In this document: piece by piece, positions 36,001 to 53,100 of the stretch
Layout: the number at the start of each line of letters is the position of its first letter
How positions within the stretch are numbered: position 1 is the stretch's first letter
Assembly: GCA_036583965.1 (NCBI GenBank)
Contig: JAZBQD010000014.1
Span: 49,543,626-49,607,625, forward strand
Direction of reading: 5' to 3'
DNA from: Prunella strophiata
Taxonomy: Eukaryota > Chordata > Aves > Passeriformes > Prunellidae
Length of the DNA: 64,000 nucleotides
Notes under the pieces: model-generated
What the model saw: only the letters and a program-made list of their open reading frames with translations
What the model was told of the DNA's origin: nothing
The model's database searches: none
Made by a program: the position numbers and the translations under genes

Positions 36001-38306
36001 AAGTGTAAGCTGGTTTTGCATAATACCGATAAACTTATTAGCAAGCATACTGTAAGAGTCTGTGAGACACCCCACAGGCAAGCGGCATGGAAAGAAACAT
36101 ATTGCCAACAAACATCTTGTATGTATCTCAAAGAGAAATGAAGTATTTTTGTGGCTGAGACTACCAAACACAGCCTGTCCCTTTTTGGAATAGATTCAGC
36201 AGTAGAGAACCAAAAATAAATTTTTGCTAACTGCTGAATCCATGCAAAATGCTCTGCGGTACAATAAGGGAAGAACTATAAGTGTGCCCTTCAGATTTAT
36301 TTTGGAAAGAGAAAGCCAAGCAGCCTTTCTTTTATCAAGTGGGTCTTAACACAGCCCTTATATCCTACATAATAATCATCTTTGGCTATTAATTTTCTCC
36401 AAATAGAATCAAAAGAACTTGACCATATGAAGTGCTCAAAGAACCATTTTCCTGGAATATGGCACAGGGACGAAACGTTAGCAAAAGAGGTGACACAAGA
36501 AAACCTTGCACTTTGGACACTACATTCCAATAACTAATACTTCTCAGAAATTTTTGAGCTTCCTGTGCTCAAAGAACAGTTTTTCACTGAGTGACACTGC
36601 TCACATATTCCTGCCTTTCCAGACAGGGAATAAATGAATGTTCTACAGCTTCTATATACTCCTTGGAGGCTCTCTACAACAGACTTGATTGTATGGTACT
36701 AACAGTAGCAATCATATTACAAAATGCAACCATTATTGCAGTGAGCCACCATTTTTTGCTTTTCAGAATGCGTAAGGCACCGGAAGAAGAAGCCTGAATG
36801 CCTTTCTCATTCAGGGACTGACACTTCTAAAGCATAACTCGTGCTGTCAGTGCTGTGAGCCTTGCCAAAAGGCAAGAGAAGGTCTACAAGTAGCTGGTGG
36901 GAAAAAACCCAACCTCTGCCACCGTCTTTAGGGTTCCTAGCACAGACTGGCCTTCTGAGGCATCTGCCTTTTGGCAGCTCTATCTTCTCTTCTCCTAGTG
37001 GAAGCACACAGACTCCTAAAATGGATGTTTGAAAGTCCAGATTAGATTAAATAACTTTGGTTCATAGAGTCAATACCACACAAATCAATTTCCCCAAAAC
37101 TTGACTGTTTCCTGGCAATAGCTAATATTCCTTTTGGCTTGTTTATATAGTGAATCTCTTCTGCTGCAGAGGTGTTGCTCCATAGCTCCTAAACAGGAGC
37201 CATACAACGAATTCTTCTAAGAACAGGTCTTAAACAGCCACCGAGACTGGGAGAAAATAAAATGGTTCTTTGGGTACTCTTCCATAATGCAGAGCTGCAT
37301 CATCCATGGGAGAAATTTTCATGCTGCACCATCTGAAAGCATGATCCTAAGGCTCATCCTCCTTCCTATGTACCCTGTATTACTCTAAAAGCAATCCAGT
37401 GAAGAATGCACCTCTTCTCAGGTACTCACAACTACGTGATTGAGCCACGCTTTCTGTCTGCTGTTGGACTACTTGGACTGCTGGTCATTCTACTGTTACT
37501 GAATGTACAATTATAGGTCTTCAGAGATCTGCTAGCATAAAAAAATGGTGGCTAACAAAGCAGTTTTCAGAAAAAGGTGACTTCAGACAATATTTGTGAG
37601 AACAGAGTTTTAGTAAAGAGCATATATACTTGTTTTTATAATTTCCACCCTAAAAATGGTAACATCTTCCTACCATGATGACCTCCCTTATCCACTTTGA
37701 GTTCAAACAGGTCCCTGCCTTGTTTTAAGGCTTTCTTTGTAATTCTTTCTAAATGATCATACTGTAATGTATGAAAGAGCATTTTCACAACAAGTTTCTA
37801 TACATATTCAGAGTACAACAACTGAATTATCTGCCTCCTGACATGATTCCTGTTAACAAGAGAGCTCTCATATTTCAAAGGAATTATCAAAAGCATCCTT
37901 CACTGTACAATACACTAAAGTACTCTTCCACTTACCCTGTGGTAGTTTGATGGGCTGGAGCCTGGATATTATGTCACACCTAATTTATAACTTTTGGATT
38001 GGAACAAATTTGAACTCCAACCTAACCAACATAAAACAAACACTTTAAATTTTAAGTACATCTCAGGCTTTAACGCCATTGCCACTAACTCATCTCACTT
38101 CCAGGTAAGGGTGGGTGGATTTGTTCTTCTTTCTTTTCTCCCTCTGCTTCAGCATTAGCAAATAATAATCATCATAAACACTTTCCATAAACACAACTAC
38201 TCTACAGAAAAATTACTCTATTGCACTGCAAATGATGAATTTGGAAAATTACTGGGTCAGGAAGAAGGTACAAAACCTCCCAATATATTCATATTTTTCT
38301 CCTTAC
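33061..38306 (-). other. TSPAN12: TSPAN12 intron 7 (5.2 kb)
   Basis: This unique, AT-rich intron runs between exons 7 and 8. It holds the pair of perfect palindromes at 35218-35235 and 35311-35330. No transposon or RNA gene is recognised; open frames are short and chance-like. Confidence 0.8.
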
Positions 38307-38450
38307 CTCCTGATAAAGGTCACTGAGATCCTCATGATGTGCCTGCTTAGAGCATCCTGGGAACTCTCTGACACAACAGGAGTCAGGTGGCCAGTCCAAT
38401 TCTGTCATTTCCAGCCAGTCTGTGAAGTATACCACGCCACAACATTTGAA
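38307..38450 (-). CDS. TSPAN12: TSPAN12 coding exon 7: core of the large extracellular loop with CCG motif
   Basis: The exon is 144 nt, 48 codons, phase 0 at both ends, with acceptor CCTTTGCAG and donor GTAAGG. It encodes [17 protein letters not shown], then [18 protein letters not shown] and ends [10 protein letters not shown]. The Cys-Cys-Gly signature and the PDSCC motif are the tetraspanin large-loop disulfide residues, and all are kept. Substitutions from the human protein are minor (L for M, H for Q). This part of the loop contacts the Norrin/FZD4 complex in the known model. Confidence 0.98.
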
Positions 38451-41301
38451 CTGCAAAGGAAGGATTAGCCAAGATCAGAAATAATGATGCTACTTCTTCA
38501 ACAGGTTAAGTAGGTCATCAAAAAAACCTAACCAAGTTCCTAACACCAACTTTCAAAATATTTACATAGAACAAAAAACATCTATGAGTGCTTCCTTGTA
38601 TCTTGTTTTGCTATACTTTGACATAGAAGCAACATGAAAAATGTAAGGTAGTGAGCAATAAATATTGTTCAGAAACAGCCAACAATACTGCTCTGTCCTT
38701 TAAATCCCAATTGCTTCCTCAAAGGTTGCTTCACAGAAATTGCCCTATGTCTGGATTCTCCCATTCTTACTACAAGGAACTAACACAATTTCATGTCAAA
38801 ATGCAGACTAATGAACAAGTATACCTGTGGCTGAAAGGAGTAGCAGAAAAAGGTCATACTAGTGAGGACTATTCTTGCAAGGGTACAACTACAGACACAT
38901 TTGCTAAAAACAGAAAAAGCACAGATTTATCTGAATATAAGAAAAAAAATCTAAAAAGTAAGCAAAACTATACAGAAAATCACAAATGCTGAAAGGAAAA
39001 ATGAAAATGGAAGGAAGGAGTATCACATTAAAATAAATACTGCAACAGAGTCAACCACAAAAATAAGAAGTTTGGCTGCAAAGCAGATGAGCTGTAATTG
39101 GCTACAAAACCCACCAGGACCAACAACCTGTCTTCCTCTCTGCAAAGCACACACTGAGATTTAAAGCCAAATGACCAGTCTCCCAGCTGCTTTCACACAG
39201 AAAAGGGTGAAGCAGCTACATTAGATTTGGTTTGGCACTGGATGTGGACTTGACATGACTGAAAAGATGCTTTGCTGCAGAAACAAGATGCTACCTTTCT
39301 CTGTCTGGATGTCCTCCAGGACTAGTCTGAGTGCAAGTAATTCCCTGAGTCCTTTGATCCACACATTTGGGAACACAGCTGCCCCTCTTTACCCACTTCA
39401 GAGCCAGGGTCCTGTATCCCACACCACTCATCGTTCACAATCAAGCAGATCAGTGCCCAGACATGCTGGTACACACTGTGCCTTTAATTCACCAGTCCTC
39501 TTAAAAAAATCTCCCGTCTCCCTTCTTTACCACAGCTCTCATGTCTCAGTATTTATTGGTTTGTAACTCAAACTCCTCCCAGCACTGCACTTTAAGGAAA
39601 GCTCAAGCTTTGGCTTCTCATTGCAATTGCAAAGACCCTCATTAAACACCCTTTTCTTGTATCTTTGTTCTCTTCTATCTTTTCTTCCCCCACCAAGTTC
39701 TTTTTTGCTGACCTTTTCCATCTTCCCTACCATAGTCACAACTTTAATATTAGACCAGCAAGAGAATTGGGGGAGAACACATTTCCCATCTCCCTCAGAT
39801 GTTAAAACATACAGAAGAAAGAATACCAAGCTGATCGGGGCTAAACCTCTGAACAGAAATTGCAACACAGATTTGAACAGAACAGATTTGAAATTGCAAC
39901 ACAGATTTGAATAGAATTGCAATTACAATTCTGCTGACTGAAGAAGGGCCCCAAGTGCTTATTCAGACATAAAGCACATACCAGTCTCATAGATCCAGCA
40001 TCTAAACTATGAGTAGATGGAATATAAATGAGAGCCCACCAATTAAGTAGAAACTGTAAGAGAGCTTTCTCAGTTCCCCTAATCATTCATCTGGTCACAG
40101 GTGCCATAAGGAAAATCTAACTTCTAAAACTTCTTCCAACTTCTAAAGGAAATTCTTCTCCCCTAGAAAAATGAGGGCTCAGTTGAAGTTTCATTATTAA
40201 TATTCATATTATAACCACTCATTATGATGAAACTACAACAACTAGGAGAGAAGGCAGTATTTAATTTAATCAACCTATACATTCAAACTAAGATACTGTA
40301 CCAGCTCTATTCAAGGCAAACTGATTGTGACCATTTGATTGTATTATCTCAGGTACAGAACAGACATAAACACTTTACCTGCATATGAAGAATTACTCAG
40401 TTTCACAGAGCACTCACATGGCCAGAGCAGGGAACTGGGCGGGGGAGGAGGGGGTGCTGGTGTGTAACCTCTTTCTTCCAGGTTTTAGTATAAATACAGA
40501 CTAACCAAGTGCTGCCAGGAAATGTTTAAATAAACAGGAAATCTGTGCAACAATGATAGATTTCAACATTTCAACAAGGGCAGCACAATGACAACCATTT
40601 AAAGAGTTCTCTTCCTGCACGTGAGTTATATTTGGAGTTAATGGGTTTTACCTTGGGCGATTTCATGTTTCTGTAACATAATACTTCATTCCATAAAAAT
40701 AGTTCTGAATTTTAGTAGGCTAGAGGGCAAAGCTGTGAATACACAAGGAAGCTTTTTGGTTTGTTTCCCACCCCCCAGTCAAAGGAAATAAAAACCCTCA
40801 TCACTTTCACAAACCTCGGCCAAAGAGACAGTGTTGGCATCTTTTTGGAAACTTCCTTTCCCATTCCTTTCCAGCTAAACATATCTTAACCATGACAGCT
40901 CCATGAAAGGAAACTAACAGAGCCTATGGGAAGGGGAGCACAGTTTAATATTAAAACAACATATAGACACAGTCATTTCACTTTACCTGCAGATTTTGAA
41001 TTTTACATACATCATATCCTTTAATGCTATCATAATCCTAAAAGATATTGGTGTCCTAACCTTACTGAAAAAGGATATGAGAATATTAGCAATTTAAATT
41101 AATTTATTAATATTCTGGTTTTGGTGTTTAACTACCTTTAGGGCCTACAAAAACCAAAGAACTGGATATCAAGTGACGTTAAAAGCCACTATATGGTGTT
41201 TCATACCAAGTGAACTCGCATTCATTTTGCCTACTCACTTAAAGCCAAACCTTTTCACTGAGCAGGTACTCCTTTAATTCATGAATTAACTATCATCTTA
41301 C
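38451..41301 (-). other. TSPAN12: TSPAN12 intron 6 (2.85 kb)
   Basis: The intron contains a small 21-base direct repeat (39857-39877 and 39891-39911) and a G-rich box with a TATA-like motif on the + strand (40437-40496). No exon, RNA gene or transposon is recognised in the rest. Confidence 0.8.
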
Positions 41302-41409
41302 CTCCCTCTGGAAGAAATTCCAAGCATGGGTCAGCCACTGGTACCTAGGTAGGCCATAATTGGTCATCCTGGCTTTCAGTGTGATCATATCGGACCACTG
41401 CACTGGAAC
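41302..41409 (-). CDS. TSPAN12: TSPAN12 coding exon 6: large extracellular loop, first half
   Basis: The exon is 108 nt, 36 codons, phase 0 at both ends, with acceptor TGCTCCAG and donor GTAAGA. It encodes [20 protein letters not shown], then [16 protein letters not shown]. It forms the A/B helices of the tetraspanin large loop leading into the CCG motif of the next exon. Differences from the human sequence are two conservative changes (I for V, Q for R). There is no frame problem. Confidence 0.98.
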
Positions 41410-45759
<4,350 letters not shown>

Positions 45760-46277
45760 CTATTTTTTATCTTCTTTGAATAAAAAATATTTTTCAAAGT
45801 TTAATATTGTTAAGTCTTTTTTTCAAAGTTAAAGAACATCTGAAAATATTATTAGAATTTCACATGATTTAAGACATGGAAACAAAAATACATTTTTGTA
45901 ACCAAAATATGAAAAATTCTGAAAGGCAGCAAAGTTTATAAAAGCTAAAATCATGGGACATTTCTTTCATGAAAACTACATTCTTATCATAGTGACTTAG
46001 GTATATGAGATGTGGTCTAACTGTACAAATATTTAGAGATTAATTGAAATATCTTTTACTATTAGAGATAAAACCCTTGAACTATTTGAAAATAGGAAAT
46101 ACAAGTGTAAATGAAGAAGTACAAACCTTAGTAATGACGTTTAAAAAAAACTGGTTGCTGCAATTAAAAAGAGCAAGAGTATCTTCATTATAGCACCAAC
46201 AAACCTTTTCTGAACTGCAGGATAAAGCTACATGGAATTTAAGGCTGTTTTAACTGGTGTTCCCTATTAAAAATAAC

Positions 46278-46321
46278 ACTTTTATCTTTTATTTAAAGCA
46301 CTTTTATCTTTTATTTAAAGC
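46278..46321. repeat. 22-bp tandem duplication
   Basis: Two perfect adjacent copies of a 22-base AT-rich unit beginning ACTTTTATCTTTTATTT occupy 46278-46299 and 46300-46321. It is likely a recent replication-slippage event in the intron. Confidence 0.9.
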
Positions 46322-49300
46322 AGAAGTACACCCTCATTAGTTCTTGACTCCAAACTTTCTTCCATGTCAGTGGACTGAGCTTCCCTTTGTTCTCAGTACA
46401 CAAGACTTTAAAGCTACAATCTTCATGGATTTTAATTTAATTTGAAAATCAAAGAAACAACATCACAATATAAAACAGAACAGAATAAATATATAATTCC
46501 ATCAGTAGGATACATGCCAAATGGCTTCTAGTTTAGTCACTTCATTCTGGAATCTATTTAGGACACAAAACATGTACTTATGGTAAGTGATTTTTTTTCT
46601 ATTAATGGGTAATAAGATGTATTTACTCTGTTTAAAACGGAGTACAAATCCACAAATGTTAGGCTTTAACAATTATATACTTAGCACCTTTTTCATTCAT
46701 CTGAATGAAAGGTCTGGAACTGAGTAATTCACAGATGTCTTGGCAGCTACTGGTCTTGCCTTAATCTCTACTTGCTCACAAAATCTAACTCACTGAATTA
46801 GGCAAGTACACACACACACAGATATGTAAGAAGTGCGTGTAAAAATACTCATGCTATTGTCAGGAGAAACCTGTATTCATACCCTCCCTCTGCAAAGGTC
46901 TATCCAATAAAGATGGTACTAAAAGGAGGATTCCTGTTTCACTAGTCTTCATCATGTTACATTGCATCTTTACAGTTGTTACAGCTGAACAACACACTGC
47001 ATTTCCTTACAAATCAACATGGTAAGCACACAGACCTCCAGTAAAGGTCCTCAATAACCAAAATGGTCATCCTCCAAAGGTCCAAAAGAAGAAAAACATG
47101 AGTTTTTCCAAGAACAGTGCTTTCTCTAAAAAATAAATTCTTCTATGCAATGTATCTACTATCACTGCAGTGCCTAGTAGCTATGCAAAGGGTTCTTTAA
47201 AATAAAGCAAACATAGAAATCTACTTTTCTGACCATTCACTTTGAAAGCAGGAAAGAATGCCACATGCTTTAGTGCCACATGCTGTCTTAATAAAAAATT
47301 ATAATAAAAAATGTTTAAGGGCATTATGACTAATACCAACATCTTTGAGAGGAAGAAAAACAAAATGTTTCAATGAAAAGTGCATGTCACATCTTTGCTG
47401 TCAGAAGAAATTTCAGTGGATTTATACTCTTAACTGAATGACAAGCTTGGGATCGTCTGCCATCTCTGAATCTTATATAAAAATCACTGATTGGGGTGAA
47501 AGCGATACATCTGAGGGCGTACATATGGTGTCCTCTGCAAAACTCCTAATTTGCAGTTTTTTGTAACACTTAATTCATTCATCAAGTTTAACTTTAATTG
47601 GAGAATTTGAAACTTCTCCATCTCTCTCAGTGTGTAAGAGTGTTTGTGGTAGTAGCAGAAGACAGAAGAGCCAAACCCAAGATTTTCTCCTATTACTGAA
47701 TACAGCCCAAGATAGAAAACTATTTAGCCAGATTCACTCATAAACCACTTCTGGCTCTGCCAGGGACTGAGCACTCCTGACTAGCTACATCTATATACAT
47801 CAAGGCACTGTAGAATCAAGCTTTCTGTCCTGAGAAAGCCCATCTCTGTTCATAACATAAAAGAGAAAACAATGAGTTTACACACATGAAAGGCCATGCT
47901 CTGATTTGAGCAACTGCAAGCACACTGAACTCACACACAGGAGGTTGTTTCTCCCCACTACTGAAAGGGAATATTATATCTCTCTATATATAATGGTTTG
48001 CAAAACAAATACTTATTATGTAAGTTTTTTTGGGGGGAAAAAATCCTCTAACCGTTATTTAAACGTATTACTCCTAATTTCCATCTTCCAAATCTAGAAA
48101 TTATTACTGGCTTCAATGCTTATTCCTGGTCCCCACTTAAATTCCCACAAGAGTCTGAATGCTAAATAAATCTTCCTGCATTTCCATGCTTCTGGTTCTT
48201 GCCAGAAACAGGGACTTGGTTTTGAAGCAGGCTTAATATTTCTTCCTGTGGGCTGTGTGGCTACATGTCATAAAGCTGAGTAACTCACTGAGAGGCACAG
48301 TTGTGTATCACACTCAAAACTGCTCCAGGAAGTCCCTGACAATGCCTTCTACAGAACATCTCCCTCAAGAGTATTCTTGGCCACTGCCGAGATATTTTGT
48401 ATAGATATTTTCTATTTCCTAATTTCTGTGATTGTTTTAAGAACTAGAGATCCTTTACAAGGCAAATCCTCCTGACTTTTAGCATTTCCCATTTGTAGGC
48501 AATTGCTAATCACTATCATTCTCTCCTTAGTCTGACTATGCAAAGTAATCAGAAAACTGAAGTGGTGCCTTGATCCTGTTACAAACCCACCAGTTTCACT
48601 GAAGGATTTCTTCCTCCACCAAAACTGTGAAAAACCTAAAATGTTGCTTCCTTGAGAGAAGCTGAATGACTGAAATGCTGGCAGAAAACACTCTTCAGAC
48701 AGTAATAAATCGAAGTAAAAATACTTGCCAACTTTAAATAAAGCATTAGCCATTTACTGCTCCATATGTCATGTTTGTGGCCAAGATACTCAACTTCAGC
48801 ATCCCTTCACTGTAAATGGATGTTGTCAGTTAGCAGGAGCTGGTCTCCTGCAACCTCCTTGTTAAGCCTGCTCTACTACAGGTCACAGGCTGGAAGGGAA
48901 GGAGGGAGAAGAGAGGGAGACAGCAGCTCTGTATAGTAGTAGTTTTCTAACAGGAACATTTTGTCTAACACCTGGAACATTGCACAAGCACTTGCATTTG
49001 CAGCACTGACAGACTGCAGAGGCTTAATCAACTCTGTTTTTCCAGCACATCAGTCCTCAAAGAGAAGTGAAGGACCTGGGGGCTCAGGAGCATCATGTTC
49101 TCCTTCCTTTCTTGTGCAAGAGACTAAACATTCAAGAAGGGAGAGCAGAAACAAAGTCATTACTGTGAAAAATAGTTTCAGAGATGCAAAGAGGCATGAA
49201 GGGCCAAGGAAAGATAGTAAAGATATTCCATACGTAATCACCAGACCCTGTTCTGCTGGGATAGTCTTCATGTGGTCCAGCCACAAAAGTGACCACAGCC

Positions 49301-50117
49301 AGTATTCAAATCCTGAAACCTCCAATGCAGAAACTACACACAACAACAGCATGGAATCCCATCACTGAAACACTACCTAATAGTGCAGAGGTGCTACCAG
49401 CTTACACTCACCTACTGTAACTTGTAACAGCCTCCACAGAGTTTCTGCTCCTGGGCAAGTCAAACAATCCCAAGTTCACATCTACAGGGAATTCATATGT
49501 AAGACAGAAAGGACAGGGGGACAGTGAATGCAAATCCCATTATGATGAATTTCAGCCACAGACGGGAGGTAACCATCAAGTAAATGAAGACAAAAACCAA
49601 AACAAAACATAACCAACACCTACCAAACCAAAAAACAAGGATTAGTATTGAATAGGTTTTGTCCTAATGCAAATAGTTATCTGCATAAAGGCTACCAGAA
49701 CCTGAAAAAGCACTAAAAAACATACATGGTATTTTCAGATATGCATCAAAAATCAAAGTCATTAAAACCTATTTTTACAAAGGTTGGTATAGGCTGTCTA
49801 AACATAATAAAAAGTTTTAGTCTGAATAAAATTTCTGCACACCACAGTGGCACCTCACAAGAGGGAAAAAGCTCCATATATGCCAGTGCATGCCAGTGCT
49901 CCATACATGGAACATATATGCTCTGCACATGCCCAAAATGTCACCCTATCTTTCCATCTAAGGCTAAAAACTAAGTTACAAAATTAGTTTATCCTAAGTA
50001 TGACAGGCTTTTTTGGCATTACATTTGTTCCACCAAACTAAGCTAATGTCCACCACCACCACCAAATATACATATTTCTTTCTTGATCATCTCAATCACT
50101 TAGATAAAAACACACAC

Positions 50118-50144
50118 AAAAAAAAAAAAAAAAAAAAAAAAAAA
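50118..50144. repeat. (A)27 homopolymer after a short (AC)n
   Basis: CACACAC runs directly into 27 adenines. It is either a microsatellite or the tail of an unrecognised old retroposon on the + strand. No known element precedes it. Confidence 0.9.
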
Positions 50145-53100
50145 GCAAATGCAAGCACAAAATCACTTTTACTGAATCTAAGGCATTTTACATTTGTTTA
50201 AAAGGTATTTTTCCAATGACTCCCATTCTGTTCAGAGTAATAGCAAAGAGCACACACATGAAGCGTTTCTCAACATAAAATCTCTCCCTCATGGCTTTAC
50301 AACCTGCTGAGTACAGGATTTTTTTGTTGCAACTGGGGGAACTTAGGGAAGGACGCAAAGCATGAAGCACAATCTTTTCCAGATATGTAATATAAAACTC
50401 TTACTGTAGCTCTAGAGATTTTATGTGAAATACACCACATGATATGTGCAATTAATAACCTAATGTAATTTGTCTACGCTTTTCAGGCAACAGGTGAAAA
50501 GAATTGGTAAAAAATAACCTATTTCTGTTACTAACATGGCTACAGGATGATAAAGAACACTAAGAAACTGGACGGAGATTTTAAATTCTTCTCAGAGATT
50601 TTTTAACAGGAGAAATATTGAATTCTACTAGAAAGCAAAACTTGAGTTAAAACTCTAGTGCCCTCCACTAGTTTCCTTCAGTGCAACAGCCAAGGTAATG
50701 TCAACAGCCAGTGCCCTACTTCAGCCACCATGATGATCCTACTGGCACAGAAACAACCTGCATGACTGTCCTCTGAGGATGCCCTTCTGAACCCAGTGTA
50801 AACATTCTGTCAGGAATAAAGCTAAGACCAGGAACTCCAACAGAAATTTGGTCATTTGGGTATGTAGTGACCAAGTCACTATGGCACTATGCTGCCAAGC
50901 AACTCAAGCAGTTAAGAGCTGCCGTACTACAAAGCTCAGTGTACCCATGTATATTCTGGAAGTGATGAAGGTTTTTCAGATTTTTTTTTCACTCTGACAC
51001 TGATGGCTTCAGTAATTTGTTGCCAATGACCTATTAAATACTTCATTAGCAAGCAGCTACCAGTAAAACTGTGCTGTTAGCCCATGTACAAGGAGAATCA
51101 AAGACCTGAACACATCCCCAGTCATGCTCCTTCGAGCCCTCTCATACCTGTGATCATTTTGTTTGCAGCTTACAAGTGTGATTTGGAAGCAAGAGCCATG
51201 AACATGAACAGACAGGGTTCTGTGTCAACCCAAATTTCATCAGAACTAGAAAGGCACAAGAATGGTTTAGTTCATCTTTTCCTCACTCAGACCTTTTTGA
51301 TTTTATGTTGCATCATGCTCTTCTGTTCTGACAGCTTCCTAGTTAACTACTGTCAACCTGAGGAGACTTCACCACCTACTTAATTAATCCCTAGAGAAAA
51401 AATATATCCCATCACACAACACAGTCAAAATACTGACTTCTCAAGTCCCCTTCCAGACAGTGAGAAAGCAAGAGTATATTCTGTATATGAAAGCAAACAG
51501 CAGTGGCAGGCAGGGGCTAACTACTGGAGCCAGAAGTTGCAATATAGTGAAGAAAAGTGTGAGCATGGGGAGCTTTTGGAGAACCCCTTCTACAAGACTG
51601 TAGAAATCCTTCATTTTCTGAGCAAATGCACCTTTCTTTAAAGGATCAGTGTACTTATTAAGGAATCATCATTCACATCACCTGCATGTTATTTCATAAA
51701 CTTCTTTTTTTCAAGCTTTACTATTCTCCTCCCAAACACTTTTCTCCCAGAAGATTTAAAACCCTTTTTTTGTCCCTCAGACTCGAGAAAAAAAACAGCC
51801 ATAATGCCAGAGCAAAAAAAGAGTGGCTGATCAGCAACTCTGTTCTCCTCAGACTTGCTGTCTCACACTGCCTTCTTGAGCAACATGTTCCATGTGGCAT
51901 TAGAGGTGAAGAAAGCTCTGGAAAGGGCAGGGGCTGAAGGAAATTCCAAGAGGGCAGCTGCAGAATGAAACCTTACCGTAACCTCTAAAAGATCAGAGTA
52001 TATGGTATGTAAAGCAAATGCCAGCAGATTTTGAGAGTTATGCATAGCATTTCCCAATGGCTAACAGCCTAAGAGCATCAGCCTTGATCTTCTGAGATGC
52101 AAGCCATCCAAACATCTCTCTGCCCCCTGGGAAAACTCAGATGACCATCACCACTGGATCACCAACAGGAACCAGAATTGTTGTGTGTAAAACATAACAA
52201 GTCCTTCCTCCTTTGACAACTAAGAAGCTATGGTTCCCATGCTTTTGTCAGTTTACAAACTAACAAGGTTATTTTAATGATTAATCCAGCTATCTTTTTT
52301 AAAAATGGAGCAAACACTCATTAAACAGAGTCAGACAAGCTGCATGGAAAACTGACATCCTGTTTATCCACTTCAGCAGCACAAGTTTTCCCCTGCCTCC
52401 CTCCCCTGCACCCTCAGTCCTGGCCTGTAGGAATTAACAGTCCATTAATCATTTTGATTTTAAATTTGGTTTATTTGCTTGACAACACAGGAATCTGTGA
52501 GAGATGCAGCCAAAAGTCAACAGGGAAATGAGCTGAAACCATCAACTTGAACATAAGCTACAGAATATCATCCAGTTCTTCAAAATAAATACATTTCACA
52601 CAAAAATGATCAAGCATCTCTATTATCTTAGATTTGGTTTCCCAGATCACAAAATTTTATCAAAATGTCTTAAAGTCTATGATCTTCGCAAAGTCCACCT
52701 CTTTTTTGTAGAACTTTATAAGCAATTTTTAAATTAATTTTTTTATGGCAATAAACATTTTAGTTTTTAGGTATGTATCCAAATTCTTTTTACTAAGCCA
52801 TTTGTTTTTTTAAAACTAAATAGAATTATTTATTAATGGTTAGATTTTTGTTCACAGTCTTGATTTTTCTGTGAGATATTCTTCACCTGTTGTAAATTTT
52901 ACATTTAAATTTTTAAAATAACTTTAATGGTTATCTTTGCTTATATATGTAAACTGGTATTATTTTGGAAATAAGCAAATACACACTTCAAACAGTTATT
53001 AGGATTTATTTGCTAAGGGTTCGATTACCTCAAGTCAGGGAACTTCCCAAAATAAGGGCTATTGCAAGGTAAAGTACTAAACAGGACACAGGTGAAGACA

